A DNA stretch of 64,000 nucleotides, taken from the NCBI RefSeq assembly GCF_038070105.1, contig NZ_JBBPBZ010000002.1, forward strand, positions 62,001 to 126,000. Direction: 5' to 3'. Position numbers and translations under genes: made by a program. Position 1 is the stretch's first letter; each line of letters starts with the position of its first letter. Positions 16,629 through 24,204 of the stretch are shown piece after piece. The notes under the pieces were generated by a model that worked only from the letters and a program-made list of their open reading frames with translations, did not search any database and had not been told where the DNA came from. Source of the DNA: Methylocystis sp. IM3 (GTDB taxonomy: Bacteria; Pseudomonadota; Alphaproteobacteria; Rhizobiales; Beijerinckiaceae).

Positions 16629-18215
16629 CTAAAACTTCAATGTCGTGGCCTGTTTGACGCCCGGCAGGGCGCGCAGCAGCAAAAGCGTCGCCTCGGGCAG
16701 GGCGCCGTCGATCGAAACGAGCGCGACGGCGCGTCCGCCCGGCCGGTCCCGCCCCAGCGCGAAGGTTGCGATATTGACCTGCGACTCGCCCAGCGTTCCG
16801 GCGAAGCGGCCGATGTAGCCGGGGCGGTCCTCGTTCTCGGTGTAGATCATCGAGGGCGCGAATTCCGCGTCGACGTTGATGTCGCCGATGCGCAGCAGGC
16901 GCGGCTTGCCGTCGTGGAACACGGTTCCGGCGACCCTGATCTCGCCCTCGGCGGTCGTCGCGACCAGGGTGACGAGGGATTCATAGTCGCTCTGCGCAGC
17001 CCGGCTCACCTCGTCCACCCGCAGGCCGCGCTCCCTGGCGATGGCCGGCGCCGAGACCGGGTTCACCGTGTCCAGAATCGGCCGCAGCAGGCCGGCGAGC
17101 GCCGCGGCGGTGAGCGCCCTGATTTTCTCCCCCGCGACGGCGCCTTCGTAAATAATCGAGAGCGTCTCGACGCCGCAGCGCGCGAGTTGCCCCACAAGCA
17201 GGCCGAGCTTTTCGGCAAGCGAGACGAAGGGCGCGAGACGCGGCGCCTCCTCGGCCGAGATCGCGGGAAAATTCACGGCGTTGGAGACGGCGCCGCGCGT
17301 CAGATAATCCGACATCTGCTCGGCGATCTCGAGCGCGACCTTCTCCTGCGCCTCCGCCGTCGAGGCGCCGAGATGCGGCGTGCAGACGACGTTGGGTCGC
17401 GCAAAGAGCGGATTGTCGGTCGCGGGCTCCTGGGCGAACACGTCGAGCGCCGCGCCAGCGACATGGCCCGCATCGAGGGCGCGGCAGAGCGCCGCTTCGT
17501 CGACGAGCCCGCCCCGCGCGCAATTGACGATGCGCACGCCCCGGCGCGTCTTCGCGAGCGCCTCGGCGGAGAGGATGTTGCGCGTCTGGGCGTTGAGCGG
17601 CGTATGCAGCGAGATGACATCCGCGCGGGCGAGGAGGTCGTCGAGATCGACCTTCTCGACGCCGATCGCCGCCGCCCGCTCCTGGGTGAGAAAGGGGTCG
17701 TAGGCGAGAACGCGCATCTTCAGGCCCAGCGCCCGGTCCGCGACGATCGCGCCGATATTGCCGCAGCCGATGACGCCCAGCGTCTTGCCGGCGATCTCGA
17801 CGCCGAGAAAGCGGTTCTTCTCCCATTTGCCCGCCTTGGTGGAGGCGTCGGCGGCCGGTATGTCGCGGGCGAGCGCGAACATCAGCGCGAGGGCGTGTTC
17901 GGCGGTGGTGACCGAATTGCCCGACGGCGTGTTCATCACGATCACGCCCCTGGCCGTCGCCGCGCCGATATCGACGTTGTCGACGCCGATGCCCGCCCGG
18001 CCCACGACCTTCAGCCGGTCGGCGCGGGCCAGAAGCTCCGCCGTCACCCGCGTCGTGGAGCGGATGGCCAGACCGTCATAGGCGGACATTGCGGCGGCGA
18101 GCCTCTCCTTGTCCTTGCCGAGCGCCGGCTCGAAATCGGCGTCGACGCCGCGCAGGCGAAAAATCTCGACGGCGGCGGGGGACAGCGAATCGGAGATGAG
18201 AACGCGGGGCTTCAT
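16629..18215 (-). CDS. serA: D-3-phosphoglycerate dehydrogenase
   Basis: The 528-residue long-form SerA has the substrate-binding half split around the NAD-binding Rossmann domain (GVIGCGNIGAIVADRA), the catalytic Arg/Glu/His set (NCARGGLVDEAAL and TPHLGASTAEAQ), an intervening domain, and a C-terminal ACT domain (YIGRFAGTLGESQVNIATF). It oxidises 3-phosphoglycerate to 3-phosphohydroxypyruvate, the first step of serine synthesis, and the ACT domain usually binds serine. It lies 31 bases downstream of serC on the same strand, forming a serC-serA operon. In serine-cycle methylotrophs serine supply has extra weight, but nothing here proves that pathway. Confidence 0.97.
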   Translation of the reverse strand: MKPRVLISDSLSPAAVEIFRLRGVDADFEPALGKDKERLAAAMSAYDGLAIRSTTRVTAELLARADRLKVVGRAGIGVDNVDIGAATARGVIVMNTPSGNSVTTAEHALALMFALARDIPAADASTKAGKWEKNRFLGVEIAGKTLGVIGCGNIGAIVADRALGLKMRVLAYDPFLTQERAAAIGVEKVDLDDLLARADVISLHTPLNAQTRNILSAEALAKTRRGVRIVNCARGGLVDEAALCRALDAGHVAGAALDVFAQEPATDNPLFARPNVVCTPHLGASTAEAQEKVALEIAEQMSDYLTRGAVSNAVNFPAISAEEAPRLAPFVSLAEKLGLLVGQLARCGVETLSIIYEGAVAGEKIRALTAAALAGLLRPILDTVNPVSAPAIARERGLRVDEVSRAAQSDYESLVTLVATTAEGEIRVAGTVFHDGKPRLLRIGDINVDAEFAPSMIYTENEDRPGYIGRFAGTLGESQVNIATFALGRDRPGGRAVALVSIDGALPEATLLLLRALPGVKQATTLKF

Positions 18216-18246
18216 GAATCGGCTCCCATGGCGGCGCCCGAATGAC

Positions 18247-19398
18247 TCAGGCGGTCGCCTCCAGATAGGCCCAGTCGAGCCATTGCGTGAGCAACGCCAC
18301 GTCGGCGGCCTCCACTGTCGCGCCGCACCAGATGCGAAAGCCCGGCGGCGCCGCCCGATAGGCGCCGAAGTCGTAAGCGACGCCCTCCCGCTCGATCATT
18401 TGCACCATCCGCTTGGCGAGCGCAGCCTTCTCCTCTTCGCTTCCGGCGGCGGCGGATGGCGAGAAGACGAGGCAGACGCTCGTATTGGAGCGCGTCGCGG
18501 GGGCCCTGGCGAGATGGTCGATCCAGTCGGTCCGCGCCACCCAGTCGTCGACGACCCCGGCGCTGGCGTTGCAGCGCGCCCGCAGCGCGTCGAGGCCGCC
18601 GATCGAGAGGCCCCAGCGCAGCGTGTCGAGATAATCCTCCACGGCGAGCATCGAGGGCGTGTTGATCGTCTCGCCCCTGAAAATCCCCTCATTCAGCCGG
18701 CCGTTCTTCGTCAGCCGGAAAATCTTCGGCATGGGCCAGGCGGGCTTGTGGCTCTCCAGCCGCTCCACGGCGCGCGGCGAGAGGATGAGCACCCCATGGG
18801 CCGCCTCGCCGCCCATGACTTTCTGCCAGCTGAAGGTCGTGGCGTCCAACCTGGCGAAGTCGAGGTCCTGCGCGAAAGCGGCCGAGGTCGCGTCGCAGAG
18901 GGTCAGTCCCTTGCGGTCGGCGGGGATGAAAGCGGCGTCGGGAACCCGCACGCCCGAGGTCGTGCCGTTCCAGGCGAAGACCACGTCATTTTCGAAATCG
19001 ATCTGCGAGAGATCCGGCAATTCGCCGTAAGGCGCGGTGAGCGCGCGCGCAGCGGGCAGCCGCAGCTCGTTCACCACATCCGTGACCCAGTCGAGGGAAA
19101 AGCTCTCCCAGGCGGCGATGTCGACGCCACGCGGCCCGAGCAGCGACCAGAGCGCGATTTCCACGGCCCCGGTGTCAGACGCGGGCACGATGGCGATGCG
19201 GTGCTCGGCGGGGACGCGCAGCAGTTCGCGCGTGAGGTCGATGGCGAGGCCGAGCTTCTCCTTGCCGGGTTTCGAGCGATGCGAGCGTCCGACGGTGGCG
19301 CCGGCGAGCGCCGCAAGCGACCAGCCCGGCCGCTTGGCGCAGGGGCCGGAGGAGAAGCACGGATTTGCCGGCCGGGCGCCGGGCCTGGGCGTCGCCAT
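18247..19398 (-). CDS. serC: phosphoserine aminotransferase
   Basis: The 383-residue protein belongs to the phosphoserine aminotransferase type common in alphaproteobacteria (longer than the E. coli form). It starts with [20 protein letters not shown] sequence, has [13 protein letters not shown] and the PLP lysine in [14 protein letters not shown]. It converts 3-phosphohydroxypyruvate to phosphoserine using glutamate, and can also serve pyridoxal phosphate synthesis. It is the promoter-proximal gene of serC-serA. The region upstream may hold a structured leader RNA. Confidence 0.95.
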   Translation of the reverse strand: MATPRPGARPANPCFSSGPCAKRPGWSLAALAGATVGRSHRSKPGKEKLGLAIDLTRELLRVPAEHRIAIVPASDTGAVEIALWSLLGPRGVDIAAWESFSLDWVTDVVNELRLPAARALTAPYGELPDLSQIDFENDVVFAWNGTTSGVRVPDAAFIPADRKGLTLCDATSAAFAQDLDFARLDATTFSWQKVMGGEAAHGVLILSPRAVERLESHKPAWPMPKIFRLTKNGRLNEGIFRGETINTPSMLAVEDYLDTLRWGLSIGGLDALRARCNASAGVVDDWVARTDWIDHLARAPATRSNTSVCLVFSPSAAAGSEEEKAALAKRMVQMIEREGVAYDFGAYRAAPPGFRIWCGATVEAADVALLTQWLDWAYLEATA

Positions 19399-19462
19399 CT
19401 GTCCTCTCGCGCGTCTCGCGAAACCGCTCCGCGCTACGCCTTGTCTCCCCGAGCGTCAAGGC
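19399..19462 (-). promoter_or_regulatory. candidate serC-type leader RNA motif
   Basis: A structured RNA named serC is known to precede serC in alphaproteobacteria. Here the 60 bases before the ATG contain CGCTC...GAGCG arms around GGGGAGACAAGGCGTAG and a GC-rich GTTTCGCGAGACGCGCG block that overlaps the GAGAGGA ribosome binding site. Position and hairpin potential fit, but I cannot score the covariance model. Confidence 0.4.
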
Positions 19463-19567
19463 CGGCGCGGCAAGGGCTTCGCCAGGCGGGACCGGAGATG
19501 ATTTGCAGGCCGCTCAGCTCGAGGCTAGGATCGCCGGCGTCCCTCTCCGGAAAGGATCGTCGCGCAT

Positions 19568-20032
19568 ATGGGCCGCCTCTTGCTCCTTCTCTCTCTGGCG
19601 TCCCTCTGCTGCGGCCCCGCCGGCGCGGTCGGTCTGCGCCAGATCATCAGCGACTGCGGGGCGGACGGAAAGGCCTATTGCGAGGGCGTGGGCTATGGCG
19701 CGCCCATGCAATCCTGCCTGACCCGCAACAAGAAGAAGCTCGCGCCGCCCTGCCGCGCCATCATCGAGCGGCTTGAGAAAGGCGAGGAGGTGGAGATTTT
19801 GGCTAGGACGCCGCCGCCGCGAGGCCGGGCGGCCTATCTGGCTTCGTCCGGCGCCCTGGCCGTCACGGCGAGGGCATGCAGCCCCTCCTTCAGCTCCTGG
19901 GCGAGCAGGGCGTTCACCATCCGGTGCCGGTCGATCCGGCTCTTGCCGGCGAAGGCGGCGCTCACCACTTCCACGCGGAAGTGGCTTTCATGGCCGTGGC
20001 GCTTGTCGCCGGGGTGGCCATGGCCCGCGTGA
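19568..20032 (+). CDS. exported cysteine-rich protein; reading frame overruns into antisense of bolA
   Basis: The first 80 or so residues look real: a signal peptide (MGRLLLLLSLASLCCGPAGA) followed by a cysteine-rich repeat-type segment with DCGADGKAYCEGV, MQSCLTRNKKKLAPPC and RAIIERLEKGEE. Small periplasmic proteins of this pattern are common in Rhizobiales, with unknown function. The frame does not stop where the homology ends near 19810 but runs to 20032, antisense to the last 199 bases of bolA, giving a Ser/Trp/Arg-rich tail of 70 residues without family character. A one-base shift would put a TAG at 19804. Either the stop was lost recently, or the tail is tolerated. Confidence 0.6.
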   Translation: MGRLLLLLSLASLCCGPAGAVGLRQIISDCGADGKAYCEGVGYGAPMQSCLTRNKKKLAPPCRAIIERLEKGEEVEILARTPPPRGRAAYLASSGALAVTARACSPSFSSWASRAFTIRCRSIRLLPAKAALTTSTRKWLSWPWRLSPGWPWPA

Positions 20033-20154
20033 TGATGCGACTCGTCGATCACATTCAGAGAAACGGGCGCAAGCGCCTCGGTGAGTTTCTTCTCGATGCT
20101 CGCCGCCACCGGCCCCACGGGCGTCTTGACCGCGCCTCCCGCCTGATCCGCCAT
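19834..20154 (-). CDS. bolA: BolA-family protein
   Basis: The 106-residue protein has the BolA/KH-like fold signature: IEKKLTEAL near the N terminus, the conserved H-x-FRVEVVSAAFAGKSRIDRHR core (shown here in part) and a C-terminal ALAVTARAPDE. BolA proteins pair with monothiol glutaredoxins and bind [2Fe-2S] clusters; some act in transcription. Between the first strand and the core there is a His-rich insert (SHHHAGHGHPGDKRHGHESH). GAGGAGGAGACG precedes the ATG. It is divergent from the DnaJ-domain gene, an arrangement conserved next to cobS in alphaproteobacteria. Confidence 0.93.
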   Translation of the reverse strand: MADQAGGAVKTPVGPVAASIEKKLTEALAPVSLNVIDESHHHAGHGHPGDKRHGHESHFRVEVVSAAFAGKSRIDRHRMVNALLAQELKEGLHALAVTARAPDEAR

Positions 20155-20279
20155 CGTCTCCTCCTCGTCTTCCGTCCCAGCTAAGCCCCGGTCGCCTTCC
20201 TTGCAAGATCGGACGCGGGCTCAAAAATTGGCGCGGTCCGCGCTTGCGGCCGGACCCGTCGCCATCATAATGGAATGAA

Positions 20280-20876
20280 ATGAACCTCAACTCGCCTCTC
20301 TTCGACCGCATCCGAACGAAGCAGGAGCCGCGCACGGAGAAGCGCGAGGCGACGACGATCAAATGCGATTCGCCGGGCTGCGAGGCGGAGGGGACCTATC
20401 GCGCGCCGATGGGGCGGCTGCGGGAGGGGCAATATTTCTGCTTCTGCCTCGACCACGTCCGCGAATACAATTCGAACTATAATTATTTCAACGGGATGAA
20501 CGACGCCGACGTCGCCCGTTACATCAAGGACGCGACAGTCGGCCACCGCCCGACCTGGACCATGGGAACCCAGCGGGGGGCGAAGGGCTTTCGCGAGGAA
20601 GGCGGGCCGACCGGCGATCCGCTCGGCATGTATCGCGCCCGCCATCATCGCCGCGCCGCCGAACCGCGCGAGCCGCGATATTCGCCGGTCACCATGCGGG
20701 CCTTTTCGGCGCTGGGGCTCGACGACGCGGCCGGTCCCGAAGTCGTCCGGGCGCGCTACAAGGAGCTCGTCAAGCGGCTTCACCCCGACGCCAATGGCGG
20801 GGACCGCTCCCGCGAGGAAAAATTGCGGGAAATCATTCATGCCTATAAGACGCTGAGGGCCGCGCGATTAGCCTGA
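20280..20876 (+). CDS. DnaJ-domain protein
   Basis: The 198-residue protein has an N-terminal part with a possible metal-binding CDSPGCEAEGTYRAP...CFCLDH segment (about 30-60), a middle region, and a short C-terminal J domain (about 138-195) with the HPD motif in LVKRLHPDANGGDRS. J domains stimulate Hsp70 ATPase activity, so it should recruit DnaK to a client. The position between bolA and cobS is conserved in alphaproteobacteria, which hints at a role with the cobaltochelatase or BolA, though this is unproven. The cysteines C29, C34, C54 and C56 could form a zinc site. Confidence 0.9.
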   Translation: MNLNSPLFDRIRTKQEPRTEKREATTIKCDSPGCEAEGTYRAPMGRLREGQYFCFCLDHVREYNSNYNYFNGMNDADVARYIKDATVGHRPTWTMGTQRGAKGFREEGGPTGDPLGMYRARHHRRAAEPREPRYSPVTMRAFSALGLDDAAGPEVVRARYKELVKRLHPDANGGDRSREEKLREIIHAYKTLRAARLA

Positions 20877-20929
20877 CGCGCCAGCGTCGCGAGGCGTGAC
20901 GATCGCCGCCCGTCAGACGGAGGAAGATT

Positions 20930-21925
20930 TTGGTCGATACAGTCACTGGCTCGGGCCTCGAGAGCACGCCGGACATCAAGGTTTCGGCGCGCGAGCTTTT
21001 CGGAATCGACACGGATCTCGTGGTTCCCGCCTTCTCCGAGCGAAGCGAACATGCGCCGGAGGTCGATCCGGATTATCTCTTCGACCGGCAGACGACGCTC
21101 GCCATTCTCGCAGGCTTCGCCCGCAACCGCCGCGTGATGGTGACGGGCTATCACGGCACCGGCAAATCGACGCACATCGAGCAGGTGGCGGCGCGGCTCA
21201 ACTGGCCCTTCGTGCGCGTCAATCTCGACAGCCACATCTCGCGCATCGACCTCGTCGGCAAGGACGCGATCGTGCTCAAGGACGGCAAGCAGGTCACGGA
21301 GTTCCGCGACGGCATCCTGCCATGGGCCGTGCAGCACAATGTGGCGCTCTGCTTCGACGAATATGACGCCGGCCGTCCGGACGTGATGTTCGTCATCCAG
21401 CGCGTGCTGGAGGTGTCGGGCCGCCTGACGCTTCTCGATCAGAACCGCGTCATCCGCCCGCATCCGGCCTTCCGTCTCTTCGCCACCGCCAATACGGTCG
21501 GACTGGGCGACACGTCGGGTCTCTATCACGGCGTGCAGCAGATCAATCAGGCGCAGATGGACCGCTGGTCGATCGTCACGACGCTCAACTATCTGCCGCA
21601 CGACGCCGAGACGAATATCGTCATCTCCAAGGTGAAGTCCTATGGGGCCTCCAAGGAGGCGCGCGACGTGGCCAACAAGATGGTCCGCGTCGCCGATCTA
21701 ACCCGCAACGCCTTCATGGCCGGCGATCTCTCGACCGTCATGAGCCCGCGCACGGTCATCACCTGGGCCGAGAACGCGGACATCTTCAACGATGTCGGCT
21801 TCGCCTTCCGCCTGACCTTCCTGAACAAATGCGACGAGCTGGAGCGGCCGCTGGTCGCCGAGTTCTATCAGCGGTGTTTCGGCAAGGAACTGCCCGAGAG
21901 CGCGGTGAATGTGGTGATGACCTAG
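20930..21925 (+). CDS. cobS: aerobic cobaltochelatase subunit CobS
   Basis: The 331-residue AAA+ ATPase has Walker A in [16 protein letters not shown], Walker B in [16 protein letters not shown] and the sensor region [14 protein letters not shown], all typical of CobS. With CobT and CobN it inserts cobalt into hydrogenobyrinic acid a,c-diamide in aerobic cobalamin synthesis. I use a TTG start at 20930, with GGAGGAAG five bases upstream and MVDTVTGSG matching the start of homologs. CobT usually follows directly; here a small coiled-coil gene follows instead, so cobT must be elsewhere or absent. Confidence 0.95.
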   Translation: MVDTVTGSGLESTPDIKVSARELFGIDTDLVVPAFSERSEHAPEVDPDYLFDRQTTLAILAGFARNRRVMVTGYHGTGKSTHIEQVAARLNWPFVRVNLDSHISRIDLVGKDAIVLKDGKQVTEFRDGILPWAVQHNVALCFDEYDAGRPDVMFVIQRVLEVSGRLTLLDQNRVIRPHPAFRLFATANTVGLGDTSGLYHGVQQINQAQMDRWSIVTTLNYLPHDAETNIVISKVKSYGASKEARDVANKMVRVADLTRNAFMAGDLSTVMSPRTVITWAENADIFNDVGFAFRLTFLNKCDELERPLVAEFYQRCFGKELPESAVNVVMT

Positions 21926-21952
21926 CGGGACCTTGTCTGCATGATGCGCCGC

Positions 21953-22288
21953 ATGGCCGATGAAGTCGACAATCTCGTCTTGCAGCAACTGCGCGTCATG
22001 CGTGCGGAAATTGCCGAATCGCATACGCAGCTTCGGGCCGAGATGACTCTTCTGCGCGATGAATTGAAGGGTGACATGCATTCGCTGCGCGCCGACGTGG
22101 CGTCGGATCTTCTCGCCATGCAGGCGAAGAACGAGGCGGAGCACAAGGCCACGCGCGAACAGGTCGCCGGCCTGCGGCGGGCGGTGGTGGAATATCACTC
22201 CGCCGTGCTCGGCCATGGCGCGCTCATCAGCGATCTCGAGGGCCGTGTGCGACGGCTCGAGCAGAAGGTCGGGGTTTCCGACGCCTGA
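21953..22288 (+). CDS. small coiled-coil protein
   Basis: The predicted protein (111 residues from MADEVDNLVLQQ) is almost entirely helical with heptad spacing of Leu/Met/Val, for example LRAEMTLLRDELKGDM and ISDLEGRVRRLEQKVG, so a dimeric or trimeric coiled coil is likely. Similar short proteins annotated as hypothetical are frequent in alphaproteobacteria and in mobile elements. It lies 27 bases after cobS, in the place normally taken by cobT. The upstream in-frame ATG at 21941 is an alternative start. The function is unknown. Confidence 0.6.
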   Translation: MADEVDNLVLQQLRVMRAEIAESHTQLRAEMTLLRDELKGDMHSLRADVASDLLAMQAKNEAEHKATREQVAGLRRAVVEYHSAVLGHGALISDLEGRVRRLEQKVGVSDA

Positions 22289-22382
22289 AGGCGAGAGCGC
22301 GCTTTACACAAGGGCCCGCGCGGCCTAATTTCCGCGCCGGTCCGAGGGGCGTCGCCCCGATTCAGCCTGAAAGACAAAACTC

Positions 22383-23514
22383 ATGCGCGCCGAGCCGCTT
22401 GCGCTCAAGGAACAGATCGAGCAGTCCATGGGACTGCTGAGGAGGCATCTTTGACGTCGAGACTGCGACCCGCCGTCTCGCCGAACTGAACGTCAAGGCC
22501 GAAGACCCGAATTTCTGGAACGACCCCGAAGAAGCGCAAAAGCTCATGCGCGAACGCACCCAGCTCGAGGAGCAGATGGGCGCGATCGACAAGCTGACGC
22601 GCGAGCTCGACGATGCGCTCACGCTCGTCGAACTCGGCGAGGAAGCGGGCGACGACGCGACCGAGAAAGAGGGCGTCGAGGCCCTCAAGGCCGTGCTCAA
22701 GGAGGCGCAGCTTCGCCAGGTCGAGGCGCTGTTCTCCGGCGAGGCGGACGGCAACGACACCTTCGTCGAGATCCACTCCGGCGCCGGCGGCACCGAAAGC
22801 CAGGACTGGGCGCGCATGCTTTTCCGCATGTACGCCCGCTGGGCCGAGCGCAAGAAGTTCAAGGTCGAGGTGATCGAGGAGACGGCCGGCGAAGAGGCGG
22901 GCATCAAATCGGGCACGCTGCTGGTCAAGGGCCACAACGCCCATGGCTGGGCCAAGACCGAATCGGGCGTGCATCGCCTGGTGCGCATCTCGCCTTTCGA
23001 CTCCAACGCCCGCCGCCATACGAGCTTCGCCTCGGTCTGGGTCTATCCGGTCGTCGACGATCGCATCGAGGTCAACATCAACGAGTCGGACTGCCGTATC
23101 GACACGTATAGATCGTCCGGCGCGGGCGGCCAGCACGTGAATACGACGGATTCGGCGATCCGCATCACCCATCTGCCCACTGGCATCGTGGTGGCCTGTC
23201 AGGCCGAGCGGTCGCAGCATAAGAACCGGGCCACGGCCTGGAACATGCTGCGCGCGCGGCTCTACGAGCTCGAGCTCGAGAAGCGCGAGGCGGAAGCCAA
23301 CAAGGTTGCCGCCAGCAAGACCGACATCGGCTGGGGCCACCAGATCCGCTCCTATGTGCTCCAGCCTTATCAGCTGGTGAAGGATCTGCGCACCGGCGTG
23401 ACGTCCGGCACCCCCGCCGACGTGCTCGACGGCGATCTCGACGACTTTATGCAGGCCTCGCTCGCCCAGCGCATCTATGGCGGCGGACCCGAGCAGGTCG
23501 AGGACGTGGATTAG
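22383..23514 (+). CDS. prfB: peptide chain release factor 2, with programmed +1 frameshift
   Basis: The gene is split over two frames. Frame one, from ATG 22383, encodes 23 residues ending RRHL at CTT (22449-22451), then an in-frame TGA at 22452. Shifting +1 continues with GAC at 22453 and runs to TAG at 23514, giving about 376 residues. The stop-recognition tripeptide SPF is in [15 protein letters not shown] and the catalytic GGQ in [19 protein letters not shown]2 terminates at UAA and UGA, so low RF2 favours the frameshift that makes RF2: autoregulation. The frameshift is the normal arrangement in many bacteria, not damage. Confidence 0.97.
22440..22455 (+). promoter_or_regulatory. RF2 programmed frameshift site
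   Basis: The sequence AGGAGGCATCTTTGAC combines an internal Shine-Dalgarno (AGGAGG), a 3-base spacer and the slippery CTT-TGA-C. This is the classical RF2 element: the SD pairs with 16S rRNA and tRNA-Leu slips from CUU to UUU at the poorly terminating UGAC. Confidence 0.95.
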
Positions 23515-23921
23515 GACGGCTGACGGGAGCTGGCCCAGCTCTCGAGCGACAGGCCGGGCAGGTCGGCGAAAACGTCTGGCGCGAGGGTGGCGAGCGTGCG
23601 GCCCTCGGCCATGGCCTGGGCGGCGGTCAGGCGGTCGAGCATCCGCCGCCGCTTGGGGCCGACCTGGCGCAACAAGGCCTCATAGGCCTCGGCGGCCCTG
23701 CGGTCGAAAGGCAGAATGTCGAGATTCTGCGCGATCAGCTCGAGGTTTTCCACCATCCGCGCAGTCTTGCCGGCGGCTGCGGCGGCGCCGAGCAATTCGG
23801 CGTAAACGAGTGCCGGGATTGCGACGTCGCCGATCGGCAGTCGCGCCAGTCGGGCCAGCGTCGCCGCCTCGCCGCTCGCCGCGGCGAAGAGCGTCGTGGC
23901 GTCGAGGAGGTAGCGGGCCAT
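23511..23921 (-). CDS. vapC: VapC-type PIN-domain toxin
   Basis: The 136-residue PIN-domain protein starts [14 protein letters not shown], giving the first catalytic Asp, then Glu in [11 protein letters not shown], a third acidic position in [14 protein letters not shown] and a last one in [12 protein letters not shown]. VapC toxins are Mg-dependent ribonucleases, often cutting initiator tRNA or rRNA. Its start overlaps the stop of the antitoxin gene (shared TCAT), a hallmark of vapBC. Its stop interlocks with that of prfB on the other strand (TTAG). The usual TN after the first Asp is AT here, so activity could differ. Confidence 0.88.
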   Translation of the reverse strand: MARYLLDATTLFAAASGEAATLARLARLPIGDVAIPALVYAELLGAAAAAGKTARMVENLELIAQNLDILPFDRRAAEAYEALLRQVGPKRRRMLDRLTAAQAMAEGRTLATLAPDVFADLPGLSLESWASSRQPS

Positions 23922-24160
23922 CAGTCGTCCGCCGGCCAGTCGCGCCGGGGCGGTTTGAACGCCGGCCGCTCCAGCGCTCCCGGCGCCGGCCCGCGCCCGA
24001 GGCGCGCCACGAGAGTGGCCATCTCCAGCCGGGCGGGAGAAACCAGAAGGCTCTCGCCCTGGCGCGTCACCACCACCTCCGCCCCTTCGGGAAAGGCGAT
24101 CTCGCGCGGCAGGCGCACTGCGAGACTATTGCCGGATCGAAACACCTTCGTCGTCGCCAT
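23921..24160 (-). CDS. vapB: VapB/VagC-type antitoxin (AbrB/SpoVT fold)
   Basis: The 79-residue protein has the swapped-hairpin AbrB DNA-binding domain: TTKVFRSGNSLAVRLPREI, then EVVVTRQGESLLVSPA. The C-terminal third (FKPPRRDWPADD) would wrap around the VapC active site. VapB proteins neutralise VapC and repress the operon as a complex. The stop overlaps the vapC start by one base plus frame, so the two are translationally coupled. The pair sits between prfB and an M23 peptidase gene with no sign of other mobile DNA. Confidence 0.9.
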   Translation of the reverse strand: MATTKVFRSGNSLAVRLPREIAFPEGAEVVVTRQGESLLVSPARLEMATLVARLGRGPAPGALERPAFKPPRRDWPADD

Positions 24161-24204
24161 GACGGCAGAGTTCCACCCGCCGGCTACGCTGTCAATACCC
24201 GTAA

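Noticed and set aside
20877..20929. cobalamin riboswitch before cobS
   Set aside because: The gap is only 53 bases and contains no B12-box-like sequence; the gene seems to be read from the upstream DnaJ-domain gene.
22452..22454. in-frame TGA in prfB as a sign of a pseudogene
   Set aside because: The surrounding AGGAGG-CAT-CTTTGAC is the classical RF2 programmed frameshift, and the downstream frame is intact with SPF and GGQ.
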